Assembly (NCBI GenBank): GCA_001766655.1
Contig: MJCC01000002.1
Location: forward strand, 60,827 to 124,826
DNA: 64,000 bases
From: Phytomonas francai
Lineage: Eukaryota > Euglenozoa > Kinetoplastea > Trypanosomatida > Trypanosomatidae
Reading direction: 5' to 3'
A program made the translations under genes and the position numbers. Position 1 is the stretch's first letter; each line of letters starts with the position of its first letter. Under the pieces are notes generated by a model. The model had not been told where the DNA came from. It saw nothing but the letters and a program-made list of their open reading frames with translations, and searched no databases. Positions 1 through 9,761 of the stretch are shown in pieces.

Positions 1-1084
1 GGGGGGGGAGTCAAACTATTCTTGGGGGCTCGCGATACGATTCGTGTATCTAGGATTAGGGTTAGCTATACTTAATGATGCTATTTTTTTACGACCTTGG
101 CTTTACCCTTTCCACAGAGTTTAGGTCCATCACATGGGTATCTATCTTGAATGCTTTTCCATTATATTGATTTTAGAACCTTACCTTAGGTGAGGTCCGT
201 GGGATTATCCACTTCCCCTTTGCGTGATAAACCCCAGAATTCGTGCGTCCCTGCATCCTTTTTTTTCTTTCTACAAATTATTAGGGCACAAAAAACAGAG
301 ATGACGCTGTGAATTTATAGCATAAAATCTTCATAAGAGTGCACCGATGGTGAAGACGAGTGGCTGGAAGACGTGTCGTCAAGCATGGAACATACTTTCA
401 GCCATTATTCACGGGATTCAAAAAAATCGTAAGAGGTTACCTTAAAAGAGCAAATGATATCAGTTCCACAGATCAAAGTCTTTATAGATGCGTTCTTCGT
501 GAATTCTTCTAAGGTAAATCAAACAGACCATTTATTGTGTATATACGGTGCATTGCTTATTAGTTTATTACCGTCATGTTGCTTCCCTAGCATATAGGAA
601 TTGCATATAGATATATACTATATTTTTTAAAATTATATATTAAAGTGAGCCAATATTATAAAAAGCTCAATAAAGCAAACAAATACAACACTCAGCGTCT
701 TTTTTGGAAACAATAACGATTAATATTAAAAAAAAACCTACTACATGCATTTAGATTCTTTCTCGTATCTTTTCCTTTCGAATTAGGTTACTATTCGTAA
801 ATATTTTAAAATTTGCTATATATTGAGACTGGTCCTGATAAATTGATGATTTTTTTCTTCAGCGCTTTTTGCATATCAAACCAATAGCGAAGTTCTCCGA
901 GGTTTCTTTGTTATTGAAAGATCTGCGTATCTTTCCTTTTTCCAGTGAGCATGCGCATATTTTATTAAAACTTAGAGGGTAAAATATAGTATTACTAATA
1001 AGGATTTATCATTATCATCTGTATCCTATTTTCCCTGATCATACCTCTTTTTTGGTTTCACACATATGTACTTGGCTGCCGCGA
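1..1084. other. Gene-free spacer downstream of the amino-acid transporter
   Basis: AT-rich sequence with stops in all frames and no ORF that resembles a protein. It should hold the 3' UTR of the transporter at 1085-2539. A short minus-strand open stretch near 350-400 ends in a stop and is too short to call. A single TTAGGG at about 57-64 is isolated and not telomeric. Confidence 0.6.
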
Positions 1085-2539
1085 TTACTCTACCATTCCG
1101 TAGATGGTGGATGTGGTGCCGAAAACAATGCCAACCACGCCGCTAATAAGCAGTATATATGTCGCGATATACATGAAGATGCCTTTGGATTTTAGAGACC
1201 AGTTTCCTGCGTACATCACAAAGAAGACTGGGAAGACGAAACCAATGAATCCACCACACAAGGCACCAGCTAGACCGAACATCATGCTAATATTAGGTAC
1301 AAAGAGACCTAATATCAGTGCTGCTGTTGCGAAAGATCCCGCGAAAATCGTGTGCTTCCAGTACGGCATCGTCTCCACATCCCAGTTCATCACCTGGAAC
1401 AGCGCCGTGCGGCACGCCATCATGTTTTGCGAGAAGGAGGCTACGAGCTTGATGACCATGCCGACGAAGCAGACGAAGAAGATGTGGTGCTCGTAGGGGC
1501 TGATGTACAGAATGATGTTGCCCTCCAGCTTCGGGCCGATGTACAAGTACCCAAAGAACCCAATGAGGAAGTACATGGTGAGACAAATGCAGCAACTGAG
1601 CGTGGTGCTAAGCGCCATGCGAGCGACCGTGCGATGATGCATTTCATAGTAAATCTTCAGGCAGTTGCACTGGCAGATGTAGGCGAAAATGAAGATGGCC
1701 AGCGCCACGACGGCCGTATTTCCGCTTCGAGCCAGTACTAGGCCCTCGGGCAGACCGTTCCTCACGCAGCTGTTGATGGAGTAGCCGGTGACGCAGAAGA
1801 CGAAGAAGATTACAAAGAACACCCCTGCGGCGGATACGTAACGCAGGGAGTTGATATACTTGGGTAGCGTCACGGGCAGCATGAGGAAAATCCACACCAA
1901 GCACTGAAGACAGCGCCGGCCACTCGGGCGCTGGAAAAACTCAGGGACGTTGCCGTGTTTCATAAAGACGTTGATAATGTCGCCAACGGCAATGATGAAG
2001 CCGGTCGCGCCACCGAAGCAGAGCAGCCACATGATGACAGCCGCGAAGATGTTGCCTCCACGGCCGAAGAGCCCTAACGCGAGCCTCTCAAAGCTGCGCA
2101 GGCCCGTCTTTTCTGAGGCCTCGACGATCAACACGACCGATAGAACGGTGAACGCCGTGAAGACGAGAAGGTATAGGGTTGCCATGATTATGCCTGCAAC
2201 GCTGAAAGCATAGGGTATAGATAATACGCCTGCCCCGAGAGTTATGCTGGCGAGATTAAGACTGCCGGAGAGGATGCCCCCGTGCGGGATCACGTAGTTG
2301 AAGGCGCGGGAGAAGACGCTTTTTGGCCTTTGGTAATATACTTTATCACATTGTGCGGGCACGCCTTCTCTTCCAAGATTGTTTTCACCATCTAGGGGGA
2401 GACTTTTTTGGTTAGAAAGTGCTGTTAAGTTGTAATCCGGAAATTCAGGTTCGAGGGCGGTGCTGTGCTCGAGATCGACTCTCATGAATTGGTTGTTATG
2501 AGGCTCTCTCGTGTTAGAGTTGTGAATGTTTTGAGACAT
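1085..2539 (-). CDS. AAAP-family amino acid transporter
   Basis: A 484-residue integral membrane protein of the amino acid/auxin permease (AAAP) family, which is expanded in trypanosomatids and imports amino acids, usually at the plasma membrane. Residues 1-75 are a hydrophilic cytosolic N-terminus. A first membrane segment with the family signature LNLASITLGAGVLSIPYAFS starts near residue 94. About ten further hydrophobic segments follow, ending in a final helix and a short C-terminus (SGVVGIVFGTTSTIYGMVE). The length is normal for the family. Substrate specificity cannot be read from sequence. A decayed relative lies upstream at 3239-3620, so this locus was once a tandem array. The start is the first ATG of the frame and precedes a typical hydrophilic tail. 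Confidence 0.93.
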   Translation of the reverse strand: MSQNIHNSNTREPHNNQFMRVDLEHSTALEPEFPDYNLTALSNQKSLPLDGENNLGREGVPAQCDKVYYQRPKSVFSRAFNYVIPHGGILSGSLNLASITLGAGVLSIPYAFSVAGIIMATLYLLVFTAFTVLSVVLIVEASEKTGLRSFERLALGLFGRGGNIFAAVIMWLLCFGGATGFIIAVGDIINVFMKHGNVPEFFQRPSGRRCLQCLVWIFLMLPVTLPKYINSLRYVSAAGVFFVIFFVFCVTGYSINSCVRNGLPEGLVLARSGNTAVVALAIFIFAYICQCNCLKIYYEMHHRTVARMALSTTLSCCICLTMYFLIGFFGYLYIGPKLEGNIILYISPYEHHIFFVCFVGMVIKLVASFSQNMMACRTALFQVMNWDVETMPYWKHTIFAGSFATAALILGLFVPNISMMFGLAGALCGGFIGFVFPVFFVMYAGNWSLKSKGIFMYIATYILLISGVVGIVFGTTSTIYGMVE

Positions 2540-3238
2540 GATTAAATTGGAATAATTTTAAGGTGATATTAATAATTCATACTAGTGGTTTAAAGCCCGA
2601 GAAAGAGAGACGAGATGATCGATTTTGATGAAACTGTACCGCATTGCATGTGTGTGATGTCGAGGAGTATCCTGCCACCCTATTTTAAGTAAATGTGTAC
2701 CTTATCAAATTAGGGGATATTTATATATCCAGAAGTATACTTACTCCCTACAAAATTGCTAACATCAGGTGTCATGTTTTTCATACGTTCCTCTTCTCTA
2801 TATATATTTTGAAATTATCGATTTCAGCACATTTCGTCATTTTTGAACTTGCCTCACAGAAAATGAAAAGCCACAGAATAACGTATTATCGAAGTGCCCA
2901 CATTCATTTATGCCAATCCAAGAGGAAAATCATTGATCCGGAATGTTAATGGGGGGAAAATATAGCAGAATTAAAAAGTGATGCACATTCATAGTGCCGC
3001 TTATTTTGTATTCATTTTTAAAACATTTTGTATATCTGAGAGCTGCGCGCACACACACACACACACACGCACATACCGATAAAAGATCTGAAGATTAGCA
3101 ACAAAAAGTATACAAGAGAAAATGGGAAAATTGATCATCTTGAAACACATTGCAAATGGAAATTTTTTTATTTCTCAATGTTTTAACTTAGAACCTGAGT
3201 CTTTTGATTGCGGAAAAGGCGCCTGGTTAGCAAGTTGT
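2540..3238. other. Spacer with a (CA)n microsatellite
   Basis: AT-rich spacer between the transporter and its pseudogene copy. It contains a CA dinucleotide run at 3049-3069. A plus-strand ORF at 2695-2949 has no recognisable content and is on the non-coding strand. Confidence 0.5.
3049..3069. repeat. (CA)n microsatellite
   Basis: Uninterrupted CA dinucleotide run in a spacer. Confidence 0.9.
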
Positions 3239-3620
3239 TTAGCTGGAGGTGTTTTCCATAGTATCATAGGCAATCGTTGCGATACCAAATAGAGCTGCCA
3301 TACAGTCAACTATCAAGAATAAATATGTTACTCCAAAGTCGCCAAATCTATTAGCTTCCTTGGGGACACACAATTGTAAATATAAAGTGCGGGTATGATT
3401 GTGCCAAGTACACTAAAATAGAAGGATCTTTACACACTCATTACATTATTGATTCTAAGGGAAAACAAACCGTGCCGAGTAACTAGTGTGAAGGGAAACA
3501 TCATTATCACGGTGATTTTTACTCATGATATCGATGCAGATCTTAAGAGCTCCACGTATGCCACCGCAGCGTGGCTTTGATCCATGCCGTCCAGATAGAA
3601 CTTATTGTTACACCATTTGG
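3239..3620 (-). pseudogene. Decayed AAAP amino acid transporter, C-terminal half
   Basis: Translation of the minus strand gives sequence that aligns without gaps to the C-terminal part of the neighbouring transporter (1085-2539). In one frame, GLF, an isoleucine seven residues from its start, and the glycine and proline of the penultimate helix (GTIIPALYIY against GFVFPVFFVM) fall at identical spacing. The K and T of the WKHT segment also align. After a frameshift near 3350-3360 the last helix continues as TYLFLI...FGIATIAYDTME against TYILLI...FGTTSTIYGMVE, then stops at 3239-3241. In-frame stops occur at 3523-3525 (TGA) and 3430-3432 (TAA). The 5' half is no longer recognisable, so the left-hand (upstream) limit is approximate. 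It is interpreted as a dead tandem duplicate. Confidence 0.75.
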
Positions 3621-4734
3621 CTTGGCACATGGGTAAAATTCCTGATACAGAGTCTAATTTTTGCAGGTAAGTCTATATGCTGAACGTACTTATCATTCAA
3701 AAGCGGCCTTTCATCAATTTTGCCTTTTTGTTATGATGTCTCTTCGTTGCTTTCTGCTTGAATTGATCCCCCAAAATTCGAGATTCTCACATGAATTATT
3801 GGGTACTCAAAGAAACCAACAGGCTAGAAAACCAGATATATTAGAAAAAATAAACACTAACAAATGACCATAGTCAATATGATTCCCCTGAAATTTTTTT
3901 ATTTGCACCAATGACGCGTAAACTATTCAATTTCGGAAGATAGGAAGACATATCCGGGCATCGAAGGATAAGAAAAGGTAAAGGAAATTTAGTACCCTAT
4001 TGGGCAATTCTTTATTCATATATGGGAGGCGCAGTAGGCAACAATAATATCCCCTAACAACCACGCCATTTCTCTTTTAAGCGACATCAGCACCATTCAA
4101 TAGAGGAAATAACACAAACACTGAGAGTCTATCCATTACTTTGATTGCCTTTGATCATCTATCAAAGCTTTGACAGCATGCACTCAGGGAACCGTGATGT
4201 TTTCCACAAGGCTACACGATACATGGAACAATCTTGCTTGCGTTGAGAGCCATTCTTGTGCGTTTTTTCCTCCTTTCAACACAACTCTCTTTTCTAGACC
4301 GCAGTTACTCTTACTAAGAACGATTACGTGAGACAGCTGAATAGAAGTGACATTTACTACCGCCCAAGAGCGGTAGATGCGGGGGTAAAAATCGAAGATA
4401 CACTGATATTTGTGTTAATCTTAGAGTAAAATCACTAACAAATGAATGCTACTACAATGCGTAGCCTTCGATAACGAGAAATGTATACATTTTCAATCCA
4501 CTCCTTCTATTTTTCTAATTTCAGCAGCTTATTTGGCATTTTCTTGATGCTTTTTCGCATTGTAATGCACGTTAGTACATGGGGAGAGAAAGCAACGACG
4601 AAAATAAAGAAAAAAATAAAAATATACAGCTCTAAGTAATAGCGTTTCAGATTTCCTGTAGTGTGTTCCACACGTTTGTGTAAATTTAATTTCTCTATAG
4701 AAGGCTGCCAAGGAAGAAGTTTCCACAGCCTTTT
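3621..4734. other. Gene-free spacer
   Basis: AT-rich with only short ORFs (plus 3661-3867, minus 4529-4726), none recognisable. The eroded 5' half of the transporter pseudogene probably lies at its left end, but I could not align it. Confidence 0.5.
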
Positions 4735-5640
4735 TTATTCATAACCAGCCCGTTCTACCCCTCCTAACGATTTGCTGGTATCTAACCTGGACAGTACGGA
4801 TGCGGAGAAAGATGAGTCACCGGACTGGAAGGGTTGTTTGAGTTTAGCGTTGTAGCCAACTGACTTCCCGCTGCTTTCATGATGCCTTCGACAAGCGTCA
4901 ACGTGGCGCTTAAGGGATTCGACAGCAAAGGTTCGCCCACAATACATGCACGGCTCCAGTGTGAGTTCATCCTTCGGTAGGGCGTCGTTGATCGCTAGGA
5001 AGCTGCTCCCTTCGTCGAGGGCAGACTTTGCTTGGATTAATTGGTTGCTCGCGTCTGAGGGAGTGAGGCTGTTCGCCTTGAACCCGCCGCCTAGCGAGCG
5101 CCGCATCGCGACGGAGGCGGGCAGCTCATCCATCGGGTTGTGTGGCGCGAGATCGCGGGTATCTTCTTTTAAAGAGGTATTCCCACTGCTGGAGGGAGCT
5201 ACCGACCTTGCGAGGGCACCTCGAGGGCCTCGCGAAAGCTGCGAGCTAAGAATGCCAAGTGGTCGAGGGTTCTCGCCCTTCGGGAAGCTGAAATTCCAAC
5301 TGCCATTGCCCAATACGGACGGGGTGGGATCCTGGAGTGGGCTTCGGGAGGTGTCCTTCAAGTTTGGCGGGAAATTTGAACTGATACTTTTGGTAGAGGG
5401 ACCACCGGCGTCGCGTCGACGCAAATGAAGCTCTCCTCCATCCCATTGCTGAGCTGTGCGTTGAAATTGATCTTGTTCTGCCGTATTTTTTTCCATAACA
5501 CTAAGTTTAAGTTTCAAAAAATAGATGTCTTTAATTTCCTCGGGTGTTGCATTCGTGAGCAGTTCCATTTGCTCTAAAAGCAGCGCATTGCCATCGAATT
5601 CAGGTTCATGATCAATATCAACAGAGAGGGAATTTACCAT
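4735..5640 (-). CDS. C2HC zinc-finger domain protein (ZC2HC1-like)
   Basis: A 301-residue protein. Near the C-terminus it has one C2HC zinc finger with ligands C231, C234, H246 and C250 (CMYCGRTF...LKRHVDAC), the spacing seen in zf-C2HC_2 / ZC2HC1 proteins. The first 65 residues form an acidic, partly helical segment. Residues 70-225 are Ser/Pro/Gly-rich and probably disordered. ZC2HC1 relatives are common in flagellated eukaryotes, but their biochemical role is poorly defined, so no function is claimed. The finger is convincing; the rest is not recognisable. Confidence 0.75.
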   Translation of the reverse strand: MVNSLSVDIDHEPEFDGNALLLEQMELLTNATPEEIKDIYFLKLKLSVMEKNTAEQDQFQRTAQQWDGGELHLRRRDAGGPSTKSISSNFPPNLKDTSRSPLQDPTPSVLGNGSWNFSFPKGENPRPLGILSSQLSRGPRGALARSVAPSSSGNTSLKEDTRDLAPHNPMDELPASVAMRRSLGGGFKANSLTPSDASNQLIQAKSALDEGSSFLAINDALPKDELTLEPCMYCGRTFAVESLKRHVDACRRHHESSGKSVGYNAKLKQPFQSGDSSFSASVLSRLDTSKSLGGVERAGYE

Positions 5641-5734
5641 GACTATCTCCTTTAAAAAGTGAGTATATAATCACAAAATATGATTCAGTGATTAGCTTCA
5701 ACTTCATTCTGAGATAGTAAAATAAAGAAAGCGA

Positions 5735-5777
5735 CAGTAATATTAGTATTAGTAGTAGTGGTGGTAGTAGTAGTAGC
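5735..5777. repeat. Imperfect (TAG/TGG)n trinucleotide repeat
   Basis: A run of TAGTAG with TGG variants in the short spacer between the C2HC and FHA genes. On the transcribed strand it reads as CTA/CCA repeats, so it could contribute pyrimidine-rich sequence to the splice region of the downstream gene. Confidence 0.6.
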
Positions 5778-5924
5778 TATGATACTACCCATATCAGGAA
5801 CGACAAACATAAAGGGGTAAAGCCTATCGCTCTGCATGGTGCATTGCGTGACCTTGATTCCTACTCGTGTTGTGTTTCCTCCCTGAAGGGTGTAAATTTA
5901 TAAATATATATGTAATGGGATTAA

Positions 5925-6806
5925 TCATTGTGTTGTTCGCATCACGACGTAGCTCCGCGTGGAAGTGCCGAACGTTATCACATCTCCTTCCAACAATGCC
6001 ATCGCTGTGTACGGGGGAAGTCTCTCACGGTTCAAGAAGGTCCCGTTGGTAGCGCCAAAGTCCATGAGCCGCAGTTCCAAAGACCATATTCCCCCGCCCT
6101 CCTCTCCGGCCGCCTCCCGTTGTTCATCCTCCAGCTCCCCCAGCCGCCGCCAAAGCTGGGTATAGACCTCTTCCAACAAATCCACATTCCCCAGGCGTGT
6201 TGAGGGGCGTTCCGAAGTGCCCCCCTCGAGAGGATGCCGAGCTAGTGTATTTGCTATATCCTCCTCGACATCAAGTGGGAGTGAAAACTGCACCGTCAAC
6301 GCGGCGTGCTGTGCAGAGCAGCTTGGATGGTCGAGAAAAGTATCGTTCAGCGTATGATCTTTTCCGAGTAGCGTGACGGCGCGGCGGGAGGCCTGTGCGA
6401 TGGTCCCCACACTCTTTCCATGCTTCACCACAACGACTGAGAGTTCTGGGGTGCAGCACCGCATCACCGCCGGGGGCGTCGACAACAACGACAGTGGGCA
6501 CTTTTCCCTTGTATTCCATCGCAGGACTCCCCGCATGAGCGCCGCCCTCTCGGAAGAATCCAGTTTCCACTTCTCCACCAAGAGTTCGACCATATACGAC
6601 AGGCGTAGGTAGCGCAGCAGGGAACTATCCACGCTGCCGCCCTGCGAGAAATGATGGAGGAGGCACTGCGGGCAGGTTAGCAGGTTGGGGTACCACTTCA
6701 GCCCCACCGCTTGCGCCCCAGCCAGGAGGCGGGGTTTATGGCTGATGGGCAGGCCATCTCTCTGCGCGTCGAGGAACCCAGTACGGCCGAAAAAGGGATG
6801 TTCCAT
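5925..6806 (-). CDS. FHA-domain protein, SNIP1-like
   Basis: A 293-residue protein whose C-terminal half is a forkhead-associated (phosphothreonine-binding) domain. Recognisable elements are VTLLGKD (144-150), LDHPSCSAQHAAL (158-170), DFGATNGTFLN (249-259) and LLEGDVITFGTSTRSYVVM (271-289). The DHPSCSxQH block and the C-terminal FGxSxRxYVxM block are typical of the SNIP1/DAWDLE branch, which is linked to RNA processing and the spliceosome. About 70 residues, including an acidic stretch, are inserted between conserved FHA strands (about 174-242). The arginine of the usual GR motif is replaced by K149. The N-terminal 120 residues have a CPQC pair (45-48) but no recognised domain. The assignment to the SNIP1 branch is by motif resemblance only. 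Confidence 0.8.
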   Translation of the reverse strand: MEHPFFGRTGFLDAQRDGLPISHKPRLLAGAQAVGLKWYPNLLTCPQCLLHHFSQGGSVDSSLLRYLRLSYMVELLVEKWKLDSSERAALMRGVLRWNTREKCPLSLLSTPPAVMRCCTPELSVVVVKHGKSVGTIAQASRRAVTLLGKDHTLNDTFLDHPSCSAQHAALTVQFSLPLDVEEDIANTLARHPLEGGTSERPSTRLGNVDLLEEVYTQLWRRLGELEDEQREAAGEEGGGIWSLELRLMDFGATNGTFLNRERLPPYTAMALLEGDVITFGTSTRSYVVMRTTQ

Positions 6807-7285
6807 TTACACCCTGTGCGAATAGGGGGGTATAGATGTGACACACACACACACACACACACTTGCGAGCCCAAGTCTCGCAAGACGGAAAGAAGGGAAA
6901 ATACCCTAGGGAAAGGTTCGCTCTACTGGTGTGCTAGTGGCCTTTTCTTTTTTGTGATGTAGACAACGAGACAGAGGAAAGGAGGAGTTACATACGCATG
7001 CATACACCAATAAGCTTCTTGTGACTTCACAACAAAATAGCATAAAGGAAATGCAGAGCAGAGCCTGAGTATGTTTTACGATGCTAAAATCATCAACAAG
7101 TACAAGTATAGAGCAGAGAGAGGAAATACAAAGACATCTATCTAATACACGGCTCACATGAAAGCGTGAAATATCGATATATTCCGGATAAAATCTGCTC
7201 TACACATCTATAATAATCTCACTTATTATATACTTTACTAGTATATATAAATATCCTTCTCTTTTCGGTATCATAAATGTATTAT
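6807..7285. other. Intergenic spacer
   Basis: Holds the (CA)n repeat near the FHA gene start and AT-rich sequence. No credible gene seen. Confidence 0.5.
6841..6862. repeat. (CA)n microsatellite
   Basis: CA dinucleotide run just upstream of the FHA gene start; on the transcribed strand it is (TG)n. Confidence 0.9.
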
Positions 7286-7651
7286 TTACTTGAAGAATTG
7301 CCCAAGCTTCGGGCGAAGAACGGTGTACACCTCAAGCGTCCAGCGAAGCCACACAAAAAGCAGAACTTCCATTGCGATTACCGCAATCCAGAAGGGGAGG
7401 TCCCTCTCGTTCCGTTCGCGCCCTCCTGCACCTTCGCAATCAGAGCGTCCAGTGAGAGTCGCGTTCACAAGCTTTATTTCATCCAAAAGCGAGCCGTTGC
7501 TGTTCGAATCTGAGAGAGAAGCCGCTTTTGTCAGATAAGTTGAATCGTTGATCTCGCCTGCAGGGGGCTCGCGATCCCGCTTTGCTTCTCTTCGATGCGG
7601 GGCAGATGAGAGGTCACGCCGTCCTGAGATCGACCTACGTGGTGAGGGCAT
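7286..7651 (-). CDS. Small protein with one C-terminal membrane segment
   Basis: A 121-residue ORF, not recognised. Residues 1-85 are hydrophilic and Arg/Ser-rich. Residues about 86-107 form one hydrophobic helix (DLPFWIAVIAMEVLLFVWLRW), followed by a short basic end (RPKLGQFFK). This layout suggests a tail-anchored protein of the ER, mitochondrial outer membrane or another organelle. Evidence that it is real: orientation with the other genes, good spacing, and composition like a protein. There is no family match, so it is annotated as hypothetical. Confidence 0.55.
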   Translation of the reverse strand: MPSPRRSISGRRDLSSAPHRREAKRDREPPAGEINDSTYLTKAASLSDSNSNGSLLDEIKLVNATLTGRSDCEGAGGRERNERDLPFWIAVIAMEVLLFVWLRWTLEVYTVLRPKLGQFFK

Positions 7652-8059
7652 CTTGGTATCGCTTTTCGAAGAAGAAACTAAAATGGTATAAAAGAGTTGG
7701 GGTAGAGTAGAAAGGACTTGATTTTTTTATCACCTCAAAGCCTTGATGTACGGTTTTAGTCGTCTGTAAGCTAGGGGAAGAGAAGGAAGAAGCCAGGTTT
7801 ACCTGAAATAAGGAATTGTCGCATATGACAGCTCAATCCTCAACAAACCTCTCTTATGGGTACTTTCCCCTTCTCTTCTGTCCTCTTCCGCAATCTAATC
7901 TTTTTTTCTTAATACCTTAGAAAGAGACACACGATGAATTACTTTCCGTAGGCGTGGACTGCGCGTGCATAGATTTTCCCTATTTTGCAATGTTCAAACA
8001 AAGCACCCCTCCCCCCCCCCTTTCCTTTGACGTTCCGCATTTCAATCGAGGAGCTTTGT
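7652..8059. other. Intergenic spacer
   Basis: No gene seen. A C/T-rich stretch occurs on the plus strand around 8005-8032; on the transcribed strand it is purine-rich and lies in the 3' UTR region of the ArfGAP gene. Confidence 0.5.
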
Positions 8060-9010
8060 TCACTCCTGAGCATCTCCCTCAACATCAGGGATTGTTGGCA
8101 CCACCTCTCGATCGATTTCAAAGGCTCGCAACACCATAGTGAGCCGGTCCAGATATTCTTCCGGACTCACATTCACCACGCCAAAGGTCCCATGAATCGT
8201 TTGGCTTTTCAGTTCCTTCTTTTGGCGAATCGTCCTGATTTTTGAGGTAAGCTCTGAGGTCGTAGCGTCGCCGTAGAGCGCGCGTACGACTTGTTCAGGA
8301 TCTACCTTTTTAGCTGTCACCGCTTTATCCAAATTTGCGCCATTCCACCCATGATCCACCGCCAAGCTCGATTTCTTTGTTTTTATCTGCTGATAACCAA
8401 CTTGCTTGTGAATTTTCCGCAGCAATTCTTCCACGTTAGCGACCGCAAACTCCTTTCTCACGTACTTGCGTTCGATAAATCGTTTAACCTCTTCATTCGA
8501 TGATTTTTTTGTGAGAAATCCATCAGAAGAAGAAGAAGGGGGATGCGCGGAGTAGAGAGATTCGCCACGGCGATTGCCAATGGCTTCCATTAATGCCACT
8601 TCTGCGCCTGTCCAACGATCCATGGTTGTGGATTTCACTTTCGAAATATGCACACCAAGAGAGCGATGTACACCAGCGCAGCGAATGCAGATAAAGACGC
8701 CGTGATTTACCGAAGCCCACTGCGTACCGCTCTCGTTGCAATCCCCACAGACGTTGTTTGGAAAGACAGAGCTCAGCAGCTCGATACAGTCATGGTTGGC
8801 TGCCCAATTTTCGACCTCTGTACTTAACACATTTTTTTTCCCAGTTACTCGGTCACTGGGCGTAGGCTCCGTAGTAATATGGTGTTGTTTCGTAGAATGC
8901 CGTTTTGAACGGTGCTCGCGTTTACTTTTTTTGTGTTTTTTGTTCGGTGATGTTGGGGGTTCGCTTGTTGCAGCTTCGGGAGGCTGGCTGTCATTCAGTA
9001 TAGTTTCCAT
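8060..9010 (-). CDS. ArfGAP-domain protein
   Basis: A 316-residue GTPase-activating protein for Arf-family small GTPases, acting in membrane traffic. The ArfGAP zinc finger is complete: C88, C91, C108 and C111 with the diagnostic C-x2-C-x16-C-x2-C spacing. The catalytic arginine finger is R116 in CAGVHRSLG, and the usual helix WTGAEVALMEAIGN follows. The domain spans roughly residues 66-192, with a short Ser-rich insertion (150-175). The first 60 residues are Lys/His/Ser-rich and basic. The C-terminal 120 residues are not recognised. The layout is closest to the simple SMAP/Age-type ArfGAPs, but the subfamily is not certain. Confidence 0.93.
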   Translation of the reverse strand: METILNDSQPPEAATSEPPTSPNKKHKKSKREHRSKRHSTKQHHITTEPTPSDRVTGKKNVLSTEVENWAANHDCIELLSSVFPNNVCGDCNESGTQWASVNHGVFICIRCAGVHRSLGVHISKVKSTTMDRWTGAEVALMEAIGNRRGESLYSAHPPSSSSDGFLTKKSSNEEVKRFIERKYVRKEFAVANVEELLRKIHKQVGYQQIKTKKSSLAVDHGWNGANLDKAVTAKKVDPEQVVRALYGDATTSELTSKIRTIRQKKELKSQTIHGTFGVVNVSPEEYLDRLTMVLRAFEIDREVVPTIPDVEGDAQE

Positions 9011-9761
9011 TTATGAAGGGGTCTAAGAGACTCTGGTCCACTGCTTTTATAGATAGGTATGTATAAGCACCTTAATTAATGGACTTATTCATTATACTTC
9101 AACTTCATGTGTGAAAGGAATAGAGGAACGTGCAGGACATCGATGGTAAGACTTCAATATAAGGGAACCCATTTCGTTCAGATTTTTTTAAATGAAGAAT
9201 GGCATAAATGCAGAGAATGATAATGTTAGCCTTAAGCTGGAATTCCAGAATATTTTACACGTAGGGAAGACATGCAGTACCACAACTATGAAAAGAAAAT
9301 AATAACATGCTTTACATCGTTCCCGTATGTGCTCAACGTATGTATCCCAGTATAAGGTAAATAAATATTCGGAAAAAGGGAAGGCATGTGACAAAAATTT
9401 ATATATTATTTGAACAGGCGGTGTTTTTCTCTCTCTTCTATAATTAAGCATCGGTAAGAGAAACTCTCACCAAACCGCAATACTACTAAAACGCAAAACA
9501 ACAATCTTATTAACTGAACAAATACATAACAAAGAAGACTTGAGATTTCGCTTTTTCATTTTTCCAACAAGAACATAGTTTTATATAAGCCCCCACGGTT
9601 CATTGAATGTGGAGGGGGAGGGCTTCCAATAGAAATACTAGTTCATTTAGCAAAAATGAATGGAGTATGCTCTCACTTTTTTTTGTGTGTGTGTGAAAAA
9701 GGAGTGGACGGAAAAAATCACCCTTCGCCTTTCCACTCTACAGAACCCCTTTCAGTGAAAA
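9011..9761. other. Intergenic spacer
   Basis: AT-rich, with only short ORFs that lack protein-like content on either strand. Contains the 3' end of the UBX mRNA and the 5' region of the ArfGAP mRNA. Confidence 0.5.

Noticed and set aside
51..66. TTAGGG motif suggesting a telomere
   Set aside because: Only a single copy within ordinary spacer sequence; no tandem array.
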